Positions 9,500 through 20,847 are shown, numbered from the stretch's first letter. The stretch: 64,000 bases of DNA from Trifolium pratense (GCF_020283565.1 NC_060062.1:32651115-32715114); one strand, 5' to 3'. Notes: a model not told the origin generated them from the letters alone. Numbers and translations are program-made.

Positions 9500-9848
9500 G
9501 GAGTAAGTTTTCATTGACTTACTCCGCTTAATAACTCGATATCGACATTATATTTATTTAATCCAATCGTTGAATTCAAAGATTTCATTGAGTAGATCAA
9601 AAAAATTTATAAAAATTCAAAACCGTTTATTACTTTTTCTGATAACTTCAAATGAACATACGAAAAACTTAAAAAAAAACCGTTGAATTTCAATAGTTTG
9701 AATACATAACTACATTTTTTGAATTTTTATAAAAAAAATTGGAGTTGATCTACTCAATAAAATCTTTGAATTCAACGGTTGGATTGAAGAAATATAATGC
9801 CAATATCGAGTTATTAAGTGGAGTAAGTCAATGGAAACGAATCCCTCC
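9500..9848. mobile_element. Foldback MITE with about 120-bp inverted arms
   Basis: The left arm (about 9500-9620) and right arm (about 9728-9848) are near-perfect inverted copies. Shared blocks include CATTGACTTACTCC, TTAATAACTCGATAT, CCGTTGAATTCAAAG(ATT) and TTGAGTAGATCAA. Only about 105 bp separate them, so single strands would form a long hairpin. There is no coding capacity. It lies about 140 bp upstream of the telo-box of the L3 gene copy. Confidence 0.75.
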
Positions 9849-9985
9849 TACTATTTAAATATTATTTTTATTCTAAATATATATATTCAGTCTGATGGAA
9901 TGAACATTTAATCGGACGGTCCAGAGGTGCTAAGTGCAGCTGAAAGCAGTCGCTACAGATTGCATTGAATCCAATTTCTAGTTTT

Positions 9986-9993
9986 TTAGGGTT
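9986..9993 (-). promoter_or_regulatory. Telo-box in the L3 promoter
   Basis: TTAGGGTT (AACCCTAA on the other strand) lies about 60-70 bp upstream of the expected transcription start. Telo-boxes are common in promoters of plant ribosomal protein genes, which supports this being an L3 promoter. Confidence 0.6.
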
Positions 9994-10023
9994 AAGAAAT
10001 GCAAACAGTACGCTGTTGCCAAC

Positions 10024-10033
10024 CTATATAAAG
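10024..10033 (+). promoter_or_regulatory. TATA box of the L3 gene copy
   Basis: CTATATAAAG precedes a pyrimidine-rich presumed start region (TTTCTTCTCCTTCTTTCTCTAC, about 10067-10088). It is followed by a non-coding exon ending at 10096 before a GTAACT donor. Pyrimidine-rich starts are typical of translational-machinery genes. Confidence 0.65.
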
Positions 10034-10472
10034 AGCGAAGCTTGTACACCAAAATCCCTCACACCATTTCTTCTCCTTCTTTCTCTACTGCGCCAGGTAA
10101 CTAACCTTGTTCAACGTTCTTACCTTTGATCCTTAGATTTCTGTTAACTGTTATTTGCTTTGAATCTATTAGGTTTACCTTTATCACCAATGCTTGTACT
10201 CTGAGTAGTTTAATTAACACCGTTTTCATTTGAATTGAATTAGGAAAAAATGTCTCCCAAGGAAACGAGCTTCACGTCATCGCGGAAAAGGTTATCATGT
10301 ACCTTTTGTTTATTGAATTTGATCAATGAATTTTGTAACGAGATTTAAATTAAGTTTTCAAAGTTTTTTTTTAAAAATTAATGATTTAAACTCAATGAAT
10401 GATGAAAAATTGAAACTGATTTGTTAGTTGTAAACTGTTTTCAAACTGATTGATATTCTTTATCCCGGCCTC

Positions 10473-10503
10473 TGTTCGTCTTGTGCAGAGACCGGTGATT
10501 GAT
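10473..10503. repeat. Short inverted repeat in L3 intron 1
   Basis: CCGGCCTCTG and CAGAGACCGG form a hairpin stem around an 11-base loop in otherwise AT-rich intron. TTGATATTC flanks it on both sides as a direct repeat. This could be a tiny insertion footprint. Confidence 0.4.
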
Positions 10504-10723
10504 ATTCAGTGGATTATCATGTTATTACCATTACCTCTTTGATGAAATTACTTCCATTGATAACTGATTAATCAAGGCTGGAATCTCGAAAACGGCTTAT
10601 CTATCCTTAATCCTTTGATAGGGTTTTTGGTATGGAATACAAATAAGCTAGAGAATTGGCATTATTTTGCCATAGGCCTTTGGTTTGGAAGAATTTCTTC
10701 ATCACTGATGGTAATCGGTGGTT

Positions 10724-11822
10724 TCATGATTATTGTACTAAGATGTGATTTTTTAATGAATTGTTTTTTATTAGATCTGTTTGAAGGCTTATTTTCAAAC
10801 CCAAATCGTTTTTCAATTTTATTTTTATACTATATGATACACTTTATTAATTTTTTGATTCAAGAATGAATGATTGAATACATTTCGACTCTATTTGTAA
10901 ACTGAGCAATCTATTGGAGTTAATGAAGTTTTTTTTAATGAATTTTTATTTTCAATTTGATTTTGTCGGTTAAATTCTAATTTAAATTATTCTTGTGATT
11001 TTATTTAAGTTGAAAACCTAAAGGTATTCTGAGGTATACATGAATATTCTAATAATTTGAATGATAAATATATTTTTTTGGTTGGACTGAGTAATAGTGT
11101 GTACTTAATTAATAATAACAATCCTACATTATAATTGGCCTAATTATATTTTCTCTAAAACATTTTAACAAATTGAGTTATTTATATGTTTTGATACAGG
11201 TGCTTCACTATTCATATCTCTACAATATATCTTTGTTTGCAATATATATATTTTTAAACGGCCAAAGTTAGTAATTAGTTGCCAATGTTAGTATTTTTGT
11301 TTTCAATATATTGAATATGGGTTCTATCAGATTGTTACTGTTACTAGGTAATCTGTTTGCAAAACAATAGTAATGATATTCTTGTTGGTTACTTGGTTTA
11401 TTTATTTCTTACAAGTAATTCATGCAATTTGCTAAGTTTTACTACAATTGTACTTTATGACACAATCAGTAATGGTATGTTCAGTTCCTAAAACATACCA
11501 TTGTTTTTTTCATTTTCACCAAGGTAAGTATTTGTGTGGATTTTACCTTTTTCGTATTGCTTCCCTATACTCTTTTGAAAATTAGCAACTGTGCATATAC
11601 ATATATCTATTTGATACTTGATAGACCTGACCTGTGTTTGCTTCACTATTCATATCTCTATTTGATATTAGCTGGTTCTTTTTAATACTTAATGTACTTT
11701 ATATGGTTTTAATGACAGTTGTCTTTATATATCACTGTTTGATCTTTATGACTATGTATCTTAGGTTGGTGGCCGATTTTGAAATTCAAATCATATCATT
11801 CTTGAGACTAATCGATACTAAT
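10724..11822 (+). repeat. L3 intron 1 segment shared with 18587-19750
   Basis: From TTTCATGATTATTGTACTAAG to GAGACTAATCGATA the intron is nearly identical to 18587-19750. The other copy has only scattered substitutions and one extra block of about 60 bp. Short open frames in it are chance. Confidence 0.85.
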
Positions 11823-13217
11823 ATCTTTTTGTTTATATAATGTGATTAACTTTCATATGTAGATTGTTCTCCTGTTTTCCCGATTCCAATTCTAGAATAT
11901 ATAATGATTGTTCACATGCTACAGTCTAGGTGCATGGTTTGGGTATTAATGTTATGCGACTGTTCTTATTCCCTAAATACCTCATCTAATTTGCCACTGC
12001 AGTGAAAGCCTTTCCAAAAGATGATCCCACCAAACCATGCAGGTTGACTGCTTTTGTTGGCTACAAGTCTGTGATGACCCATATAGTTAGGGAGGTTGAG
12101 AAACCTGGATCAAGTAAGTGTGATGTTTTGCCATTTTTTTTAAGATCATCACATGTTCTTTTTGTCTGTTTTTCTTTCATGGTAACTTATATGCATGACC
12201 ATGGTGAATTTGTGCCTGATAACATTCCTTGCTGTTGTAGAGCTTCATAAGAAGGAGACATGTGAAGCTGTCACCATCATTGAAACTCCTCCAGTTGTTG
12301 TTGTTGGAGTGGTGGGCTATGTTAAGACACCACGAGGTCTTTGCACACTGAATACTGTTTGGGCTCAGCATCTTAGTGAAGATATCAAGCGCCGGTTTTA
12401 CAAGAACTGGTGCAAATCAAAGAAGAAAGCTTTTACCAAATATACCAAGAAATATGAAACTGACGAAGGAAAGAAAGATGTTCAAACTCAGCTTGAGAAA
12501 TTGAAAAAGTATGCCACTGTCATTCGTGTTCTTGCTCATACTCAGGTACCAACAAGATTGTGCTTGTTTGATTTTATTTGAGTTTGTTTCTTTCTGTTAA
12601 CTTTTTAAACAACCTTTATTCATTGTTTTATACGTGAGGCATAGCAGACTTGATTTTGATTCGCATATCTGACTGTTATATCATTGTAATCTTATGGTGT
12701 TCAAATACTGTAAATTTGGTCTATTGTGTTATATTTAATCTTTTTAAATGTGTTAGTCGTATCCATTTATTTACTAGTTGTAGGTATATATTTTTTTCTG
12801 GACTTAAAAGCTACTTGTGTTAGTGGTGAAACATAATGGTATATTTCTTTGTTTTCTGTAGATAAGGAAGTTGAAGGGTCTAAAACAAAAGAAAGCTCAT
12901 TTGATGGAGATCCAAGTTAATGGTGGAACAGTAAGCCAGAAGGTGGACTATGCATATGATTTCTTTGAAAAGCAAATCCCTGTTGATGCTGTTTTTCAAA
13001 AGGATGAGATGATAGATATCATTGGAGTGACCAAAGGTAAAGGTTATGAAGGTGTGGTAACTCGTTGGGGTGTCACTCGCCTTCCACGAAAGACACACAG
13101 AGGTCTCAGGAAGGTTGCTTGTATTGGTGCCTGGCACCCTGCTCGTGTTTCTTTCACAGTTGCCAGGGCTGGGCAGAATGGATATCATCATCGTACTGAG
13201 TTGAATAAGAAGATCTA

Positions 13218-13592
13218 CAAGGTGTTAGCGGCCAACACTCGGTGGGATTTAGTCCCACATCGGATAGATAGGATTCTTGAGAAGAGTTTATAAAGAGGAG
13301 GCAATCCTCACCTTACAAGCCGGTTTTGTAAGGATGAGTTAGGCCTCGATATTCGTGACATGGTATCAGAGCCTATCGGGTCTATCGTCGGGCTTCCGAC
13401 ATCGTTCACGCTTCAGGCCCATTGGGCCGGGCTGAAGCGTGAAGGTGTGTGTTAGAGGCCAACACTCGGTGGGATTTAGTCCCACATCGGATAGATAGGA
13501 TTCTTGAGAAGAGTTTATAAAGAGGAGGCAATCCTCACCTTACAAGCCGGTTTTGTAAGGATGAGTCAGGCCTCGATATTCGTGACACAAGG
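13218..13592 (+). mobile_element. TRIM retrotransposon (365 bp) in an L3 exon, with 5-bp TSD
   Basis: The element is 13223-13587. Its two 138-bp terminal repeats (13223-13360 and 13450-13587) both begin TGTTAG and end GTGACA, and differ at only a few bases. Directly after the left repeat comes TGGTATCAGAGC (13361-13372), complementary to the initiator tRNA-Met 3' end. The internal part is only 89 bp, so no protein is encoded. CAAGG is duplicated on both sides (13218-13222 and 13588-13592). LTRs, primer site, target duplication and tiny size define a terminal-repeat retrotransposon in miniature. It inserted between uL3 codons for IYK and the GK that follows, introducing stops. It must have moved with enzymes from another element. 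Confidence 0.92.
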
Positions 13593-14090
13593 TTGGCAAG
13601 ACTGACCAAGAGTCACATACAGCCATCACTGAATTTGACAGGTATACTGGTAGACCTGTATTCCCAATAAAAACATATGTATCTTGGTTAATCTTATGAA
13701 AGTTCAAATCTGTTCATATTGAATTTCATTAATCGCAATTCTCTATATCAGATTTTGCAATATACTTAATTATGTTATTTGCTAACTACAGGACTGAGAA
13801 GCATATTACGCCTATGGGTGGATTCCCTCATTATGGTATTGTGAAGCATGATTATCTTATGATCAAGGGATGCTGTGTTGGACCAAAGAAGCGGGTTGTC
13901 ACTCTTCGTCAGTCACTACTCAAGCAGACTTCTCGATTGGCTCTTGAAGAGATCAATCTGAAGTTCATTGACACGTCCTCCAAGTTTGGACATGGCCGCT
14001 TCCAGACTATGCAGGAGAAACAAAAGTTTTATGGCCGGTTGAAGGCGTAATTTATTTTATAATTGTGACGTTTCTCAGTTCTGTTGGGAG

Positions 14091-14349
14091 CCTTTGCAAT
14101 CCAATTTGGCATCAAAATAAGACATTTAGTGAGTGGTCTTTTTATTTCTGAGAGTCAGTTGTTCTTCATTTCTCACTGAGAAGTGAGAACACAGTTTTGT
14201 TATTTCCTTTCGAATTGAACCTTTGCAATCCAATTTTGCATCAAAATAAGACATTTAGTCAGCGGTCTTTTTATTGCTTAGAGTCACTCAGTCATTGTTT
14301 TACATTTCTCACTGAGAACACAGTTTTGTTATTTCCTTTGAAATTGAAA
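14091..14349 (+). repeat. Tandem duplication of about 129 bp in the L3 3' region
   Basis: Units at 14091-14219 and 14220-14349 both start CCTTTGCAATCCAATTT and share ATCAAAATAAGACATTTAGT, GGTCTTTTTATT and ACAGTTTTGTTATTTCCTTT. They differ by several substitutions and small indels, so the duplication is old. It falls in what would be the 3' UTR. Confidence 0.85.
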
Positions 14350-14664
14350 CCCTTCTATTGTTGCTGTCTTATTTTTATCAACTAAATTTTGATGGTACTT
14401 TTGGATATTTGCATGCCTTATTTATAATTCTATTTGTTTGAATTGTGTTTGTCGTACGTTTGTAGACGACTTTAGGTAGTTGGAGGGAAATAAATCATCT
14501 GACACAATGTTTTCCCCAGAAGAGCTTTGTGTGACTCTATAAAACCCACATCCTTTCTGCTTAGCTTTGGATAATTGTTCCAGTAACATTTAACGGTTAT
14601 CATCTTTAGAACCCCCCCCACTACCAGAATTTTGCTAACATGGCTCCAATCTCTTTACAACTTC
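14350..14664. other. Intergenic, no feature seen
   Basis: AT-rich sequence downstream of the L3 copy, with a short C run near 14612. No coding similarity recognised. Confidence 0.4.
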
Positions 14665-14960
14665 AATAAGAGAGATTGCAGAAACTCATAGCCTCAAACG
14701 GTGTTGGTGACATTTTTCATGCAGAACTTTTTGGTATTTGCCATGGTTTGTCTCTTGCCTTTGGTTGTATGTGAGATTGACTCCATGGATGTGAAATTGA
14801 TCATAGACAGAGACAATCATAGATTCTATAACTATATTATTGTGTTGGATCAAATTGCGGAGTTGCTTGATTGCGTTTGGATTATATCCATTTCCCATGT
14901 TTTTTGGGTTGCAAACTGTGTTGTGCACCTTGGCCAAAGAGGGTTCTCACTCTTTTCATG
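14665..14960 (+). pseudogene. RNase H-like (RVT_3 type) fragment of a LINE-derived element
   Basis: Two frames together resemble the RNase H domain found after plant LINE reverse transcriptases: HAELFGICHGLSLAFG in one frame, then IDSMDVKLIIDRDNHRF and VWIISISHVFWVANCV in another. The family pattern is HAEL..I.HGL.LA, a D-S--V--I block and ISHV.RE.N..AD. Here the change of frame, and VANCVV replacing the usual E-x-N-x-x-A-D, show decay. No reverse transcriptase is visible upstream, so this is an isolated relic. Confidence 0.6.
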
Positions 14961-15566
14961 CCTTGGCCAGAGGTATCTCATACCTTTGTAGGACTAAGAC
15001 TAGCTAGCTATCCACTCCCTTGTTCTCAAGTAAAAAATTGATTTTTTTTTTTATATTAATTGAAAAAGTATTATATGTAGTCTACAAAATCAGACTTTTT
15101 GTGCTGAAAAATTGTCGTTTAGATTATACATTGACAAAATGCGCAGGGAAAGGACAATCTTCTCAATTATTTGACCTCGTCCTGGGTTTCAAGAAGAGAT
15201 ACAAAGTTAAGATTTCCCGATCAATGTCTCCATGCACGACAGTCGATGTGTATGTTATCTTCTGTTCTCTTGAATTATTATATGGTTGTTCTTGCAAAGA
15301 AAAGGAAAGTCAACTGTCGGAGCAAATCAGGGTAATACTGGTCGTGGGCTTATGGTGTGGTGCAAATTCCATTGATGATGGAAGTGGAGAATTACAATTG
15401 GGAGCTTCTGCTTGGTTTCCAGATAAGTCAAGCAAGTGAGTGTGGATTGTAGCAATGACATGACAGAAGTGAAGATAGAATGAAGTGCAAAATTTGAGAT
15501 GCTTGTGTTTAATACTTTTAGGTTCTATTTTTCAAAAAACAAAAAATTGGTTTCTGGTTAATAGGT
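14961..15566. other. Unrecognised region with one open frame (15020-15439)
   Basis: A plus-strand frame of 139 codons at 15020-15439 contains a lysine-rich block (GFKKRYKVKISRS) and a cysteine pair, but resembles no family I know. It has no convincing start, and splice-like GT and AG sites are ambiguous. It may be chance or more element debris. Confidence 0.3.
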
Positions 15567-15872
15567 TACGGTAGGGGCAGAGGGAATTTCCGGTGGAGCG
15601 TTGAAATGCGTAGAGATCGGAAGGAACACCCAAGGCGAAAGCACTATGCTGGGCCGACACTGACACTGAGAGACGAAAGCTAGGGGAGCAAATGGGATTA
15701 GAGACCCCGGTAGTCCTAGCTATAAACGATGGATACTAAGTGGCTGTGCGTACCCACCCGTGCAATGCTGTAGCTAATGCGTTAAGTATCCCGCCTAGGG
15801 AGTACGTTCGCAAGAATGAAACTCAAAGGAATTGACGGGGGCCCACACAAGCGGTGGAGCTTGTGGTTTAAT
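15567..15872 (+). pseudogene. rrn16: Nuclear plastid DNA fragment: 16S rRNA
   Basis: About 306 bp match the central to 3' part of plastid 16S rRNA in the sense orientation. Landmarks are GGGGCAGAGGGAATTTCCGG, GAAATGCGTAGAGATCGGAA, GGGATTAGAGACCCC, GTTAAGTATCCCGCC, and AAACTCAAAGGAATTGACGG, the universal 900-region. Several positions are altered (for example CACACAAGCGG for the usual CGCACAAGCGG), so this is a diverged nuclear copy that would not work in a ribosome. It ends abruptly at GTGGTTTAAT. Confidence 0.92.
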
Positions 15873-15975
15873 CATAAGTGTCGGTGTCGGACATGGACAC
15901 CGACACGTGTCCGACATGGACACCGACACGTGTCCGACACGGACACGCCTAATTTGAGGAGTGTCGTTGCTTCCT
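15870..15975. repeat. Dispersed GTGTCCGACACG-rich repeat, copy 2
   Basis: Adjacent to the 16S fragment, GACACCGACACGTGTCCGAC is repeated in tandem. It is followed by TAATTTGAGGAGTGTCGTTGC, like the copy at 1357-1450. The first bases AATCATAA overlap the end of the plastid piece. Confidence 0.55.
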
Positions 15976-17280
15976 AGAACACATGTATTTAGGTTGGTTT
16001 TAGTGAAAAATTTAAACTCGCGCTACAGCAGAATGATGTATTTATGACCCTGACAAAGTGGTAATCAGATGATGAGCTAGCTATTGTGATTTGTGATGAA
16101 TGATTTTGGCATGCTAGCTTTTGCTTCTTTCCACCTTACAGAATCTAATTTTGGCTTCAATGTTAATTCGAATATCAATATTTTCAAACTTACTTATTTT
16201 GTTTGGCAGATGTGGTTTTACCTACTCAATGTAGATGTAGCTTCTTCAATTCACAAAATAAGTGTCTTTCAAGGTTCTTGCATATAGATTAAGAAAAATA
16301 ATGTAGGGATAAACTTAAAATAAATAAATTAATTTTTTTTTGACAAATTAAAATGACATTTATTTTGTTTAGTGCATCTACAAAATTAAACCAGTATATA
16401 CAAATGATGACACTTGAAAAAGGGCTCGAGAATTCACCCTATAGAACTGCAATGGTCCTTTTATATTTAGGATTGAAACCACTTCTTGCCCATAATATCA
16501 GCATTCATATCTACCTGTTGTTTAACCATTTTTTCAACAAAGTATCCTTTTCATGCAAAGTATCCTCAACAAGACAAAGTCGAACATGAAAAACCCAGCA
16601 AGCAGAAAATGAAAACCAAAACCAAGTGTCCCTTTGATTGAAGTATGCAATGATCACCAACTCAGACTTGTTTGAATGTCTATTACAATCGACAGTAGTT
16701 GCAACTAACCAAATACATTTATTCATGACCAAGAACAATTTATGGCATGAAAATTAGCATGATTACTGTGTTTAGTAAACGTGTTTGCAATTCAAAGTAG
16801 ATTTACACTACACTTAATAATTTTGAATCTCCTAGAACGTACAAATATAACAAGAATCATATAGAACTTTGGCCCTATCCCCTAAGAATCATATGTTGAC
16901 TTAGAGTATGCCCAACTGAGGCAATATGATTTTGTGGATTATTTTTTTGAAATGGATATAGTTAGCGTTAGACGATAGTAGTGTCGGATTTTGAATCGGC
17001 TCGACTGACGCTAAAGTAAAGTCAGATAATTGTTATCTGATGCTACTTGTTGGCTTCGAGCGCTTTAGCCTTAACCCGACACCAATACCATTAACACGAA
17101 TATTGTGAGCTTGTTCATAGATTCATTGTTTTCGATTTTAGCGTTTTGAATTTGTATTACATTGTTTTGAATAAATAAATGATAAATGAATATCGACTTT
17201 TAGTAAAAAAAAAAATATAAATAAATACAACCTGCTGAAAGGAAAGAAAAAAAACGATTAATTTTTTTTTTATTTCTCTT
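15976..17280. other. Intergenic, no gene recognised
   Basis: AT-rich DNA with only short frames. A GC-richer stretch at about 16960-17100 (words such as GCGTTAGACG and CGACTGACGC) stands out but matches nothing I know. Confidence 0.4.
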
Positions 17281-17690
17281 TTGACATTATGGGTCTGTTT
17301 GTTTAAGCTTTAAAAAAATAATTTTTTTTTTTTGCAAAAAATCTAGAAACTTTTTTTTAAAGATTTTAAAAAAATTTAAAGCTATTTTTCATTTAATTAC
17401 AATCACAAAAATCTATTTTTTTAGAAAATAATTTTTAAGAAAGTTATTGAAAATAGCTTTTCATTTTGATAAGAAAAATAAATTTTTTACAAACATGATT
17501 TTTGAAAAAATCTGAAACAAATAGAAGAAAAATAAAAATAATTTTTTTTTCAAAAAAATAGATTTTTTTCTTGGAAAATCAGAAACACCTATATGACGCG
17601 TCCAACAAACACATGCTATTCAATTCTTGAATGTTAAAAAATCATTTTTTTTGGAAAATCTGAAACACCTACAACAAACGCATGCTATTT
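17281..17690. repeat. A/T-run-rich probable MITE
   Basis: The stretch starts near GGGTCTGTTTGTTTAAGC and consists of long A and T runs with AAATCT-type words in both orientations. A second TTGGAAAATC-GAAACACCTA block is repeated at about 17573 and 17650. This pattern is common in hAT-like MITEs. Exact ends cannot be set. Confidence 0.35.
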
Positions 17691-17697
17691 TCAATTC

Positions 17698-18060
17698 TTG
17701 AATGATTTGGTTTGTAATTCACTATCACCATCGCTACTGCAATCTTTCATTATCCATCTTTTTAAATTTGAATTCTATTTCATTCTAATTCATAATCGAT
17801 TCATTCAACCCAATTTGTTTTCTGTTTGCGACACTCTTTCGTTCTCTGTCATTCATCATAACGCTACGCTAGAAAACCTCACAACACAACACGTTCGTGT
17901 AACTCGCTCACTCGACTCGCCCCGTAACTCGTTCTCTTCGTTTTCCATTTTTTCATCACGCCGAAGGCTAAAGCGGATTCCAAACCCGCTGATAACAGGT
18001 AAATCGTTTCTATCCGTTTTTTTTTCTTCTTTTCTTCTGATTTTGATTTTTAGGTTTTAG
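17698..18060 (+). other. Unrecognised open frame, possible 5' exon
   Basis: A 120-codon frame contains SSRRRLKRIPNPLITG just before a GTAAAT that could be a donor. The upstream part is hydrophobic and AT-rich and probably not coding. I do not recognise a family. It could be an unrelated first exon left of the GH18-kinase relic. Confidence 0.2.
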
Positions 18061-18558
18061 ATGAACAATTTTCATCAACAATTTGTAATGAATCGTTCGA
18101 TCTTGTTTTTAATTCGATTTTCATGTATGATTACTCGAACCCTAGAAATTATATTTGATCAGTCCCTTAAAAAATACACAGAATATAACTCGTTATTTTA
18201 GGGTTTCATGATTCTGCTGCGCTTGCTTGATTGTATTTGAAATGGAAAAGAATTTTAAGATTCTTGACTAAATCTTCAGTTTCTCTGCCACTGTAATTGC
18301 AAAAATTTTAGATTCTTGACTAAATCTTCATGTTATAATGATACTTTTGTGGTGAATTACTTCACAGTTGCTTCCACTACTTGGGTTAATTTTGATGATA
18401 TGGAAGCTATTAAAGAAAAAGTTTCTTATGCAAAGTAAAATGGATTACTCGGTTACAATGTTTTCAAAGTTGGGAATGATGACAATTGGGTCCTTTCCAA
18501 GGCAGGTAAATTTGAAATTATTACACACTTCTGAGACTGTTTGGGAGAGCTGGTAAAA

Positions 18559-18592
18559 ACAACTTATGATGTGTGCATAAGTTGTTTTTCAT
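18559..18592. repeat. Short inverted repeat at the edge of the L3-intron-like insert
   Basis: AAAACAACTTATG and CATAAGTTGTTTT pair around a short loop. This hairpin lies at the left junction of the segment shared with L3 intron 1 and resembles the core of small plant MITEs. Confidence 0.5.
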
Positions 18593-20847
18593 GATTATTG
18601 TACTAAGATGTGATTTTTTAATGAATTGTTTTTTATTAGACCTGTTTGAAGGCTTATTTTCAAAACCAAATTGTTTTTCAATTTTTATTTTTATACTATA
18701 TGATACTCTTTATTATTTAATTTCTCATTTTCTTGATTCAAGAATGAATGATTGAATACATTTCGACTCTATTTGTAAACTGAGCAATCTATTGGAGTTA
18801 ATGAAGTTTTTTTAATGAATTTTTATTTTCAATATGATTTTGTCGGTTAAATTCTAATTTAAATTATTCTTGTGATTTTATTTAAGTTGAAAACCTAAAG
18901 GTATTATGAGGTATGCATGAATACTCTAATAATTTGAATGATAAATATATTTTTTTGGTTGGACTGAGTAATAGTGTGTACTTAATTAATAATAACAATC
19001 CTACATTATAATTGGTCTAATTATATTTTCTCTAAAACATTTTAACAAATTGAGTTATTTATATGTTTTGATAAAGGTGCTTCACTATTCATATCTCTAC
19101 AATATATATTAAACGGACAAAGTTAGTAATTAGTTAGTAATTACTAAAACATATATTGAATATATTTTAGTTTCCAATATATATTTTATTAAACTGACAA
19201 AGTTAGTAATTAGTTGCCAATGTTAGTATTTTTGTTTTCAATATATTGAATATGGGTTCTATCAGATTGTTACTGTTACTAGGTAATCTGTTTGCAAAAC
19301 AATAGTAATGATATTCTTGTTGGTTACTTGGTTTATTTATTTCTTACAAGTAATTCATGCAATTTGCTAAGTTTTACTACAATTGTACTTTATGACACAA
19401 TCAGTGATGGTATGCTCAGTTCCTAAAACATACCATTGTTTTTTTCATTTTCACCAAGGTAAGTATTTGTGTGGGTTTTACCTTTTTCGTATTGCTTCCC
19501 TATACTCTTTTGAAAATTAGCAACTGCTCATACATATATCTATTTGATACTTGATAGACCTGACCTGTGTTTGCTTCACTATTCATATCTCTATTTGATA
19601 TTAGCTGGTTCTTTTTAATACTTAATGTACTTTATATGGTTTTAATGACATTTGTCTTTATATATCACTGTTTGATCTTTATGACTATGTATCTTAGGTT
19701 GGTGGCCGATTTTGAAATTCAAATCATATCATTCTTGAGACTAATCGATAGTAATTAGTTAGTAATTACTAAAACATATATTGAATATATTTTAGTTGCC
19801 AATATATATTTTATTAAACTGACAAAGTTAGTAATTAGTTGCCAATGTTAGTATTTTTGTTTTCAATATATTGAATATGGGTTCTATCAGATTGTTACTG
19901 TTACTAGGTAATCTGTTTGCAAAACAATAGTAATGATATTCTTGTTGGTTACTTGGTTTATTTATTTCTTACAAGTAATTCATGCAATTTGCTAAGTTTT
20001 ACTACAATTGTACTTTATGACACAATCAGTGATGGTATGCTCAGTTCCTAAAACATACCATTGTTTTTTTCATTTTCACCAAGGTAAGTATTTGTGTGGG
20101 TTTTACCTTTTTCGTATTGCTTCCCTATACTCTTTTGAAAATTAGCAACTGCGCATACATATATCTATTTGATACTTGATAGACCTGACCTGTGTTTGCT
20201 TCACTATTCATATCTCTATTTGATATTAGCTGGTTCTTTTTAATACTTAATGTACTTTATATGGTTTTAATGACATTTGTCTTTATATATCACTGTTTGA
20301 TCTTTATGACTATGTATCTTAGGTTGGTGGCCGATTTTGAAATTCAAATCATATCATTCTTGAGACTAATCGATAGTAATTAGTTAGTAATTACTAAAAC
20401 ATATATTGAATATATTTTAGTTGCCAATATATATTTTATTAAACTGACAAAGTTAGTAATTAGTTGCCAATGTTAGTATTTTTGTTTTCAATATATTGAA
20501 TATGGGTTCTATCAGATTGTTACTGTTACTAGGTAATCTGTTTGCAAAACAATAGTAATGATATTCTTGTTGGTTACTTGGTTTATTTACTTCTTACAAG
20601 TAATTCATGCAATTTGCTAAGTTTTACTACAATTGTACTTTATGACACAATCAGTGATGGTATGTTCAGTTCCTAAAACATACCATTGTTTTTTTCATTT
20701 TCACCAAGGTAAGTATTTGTGTGGGTTTTACCTTTTTCGTATTGCTTCCCTATACTCTTTTGAAAATTAGCAACTGCGCATACATATATCTATTTGATAC
20801 TTGATAGACCTGACCTGTGTTTGCTTCACTATTCATATCTCTATTTG
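18587..20847 (+). repeat. Segment homologous to L3 intron 1, internally triplicated (625 bp)
   Basis: 18587-19750 matches 10724-11822 almost base for base. Within it a 625-bp unit beginning GTAATTAGTTAGTAATTACT is repeated in tandem: 19126-19750, 19751-20375, and a partial third, 20376-20847. Units differ at very few positions, for example GTTTCC versus GTTGCC. The L3 intron has only one unit and lacks the added block of about 60 bp, so the tandem amplification occurred here. Confidence 0.9.

Larger units (their letters stand above)
10050..14050 (+). pseudogene. RPL3: 60S ribosomal protein L3 (uL3) gene copy, disrupted
   Basis: Exons: a non-coding leader (about 10050-10096), 10244-10290, 12003-12113, 12241-12545, 12862 to 13641 (interrupted by a retroelement) and 13792-14050, all at GT-AG junctions. 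The translations match plant uL3 in order: [56 protein letters not shown], then [20 protein letters not shown] around the peptidyl-transferase tip, and finally [20 protein letters not shown]. uL3 is a 389-residue large-subunit core protein. Two lesions are clear. After ATG-TCT the sequence jumps to the PRKR codons in another frame, so about 15 N-terminal codons are missing with a frameshift. A 365-bp TRIM also sits in the fifth exon and brings stop codons. YKSV and RGLC replace the usual YKSG and RGLR. Intact introns show a genomic, not processed, copy. Confidence 0.9.

Noticed and set aside
10615..11840. Hydrophobic short open frames in L3 intron 1, repeated at 18573-20383
   Set aside because: They reflect AT-rich intron sequence that is duplicated. 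There are no conserved features beyond the DNA copy itself.
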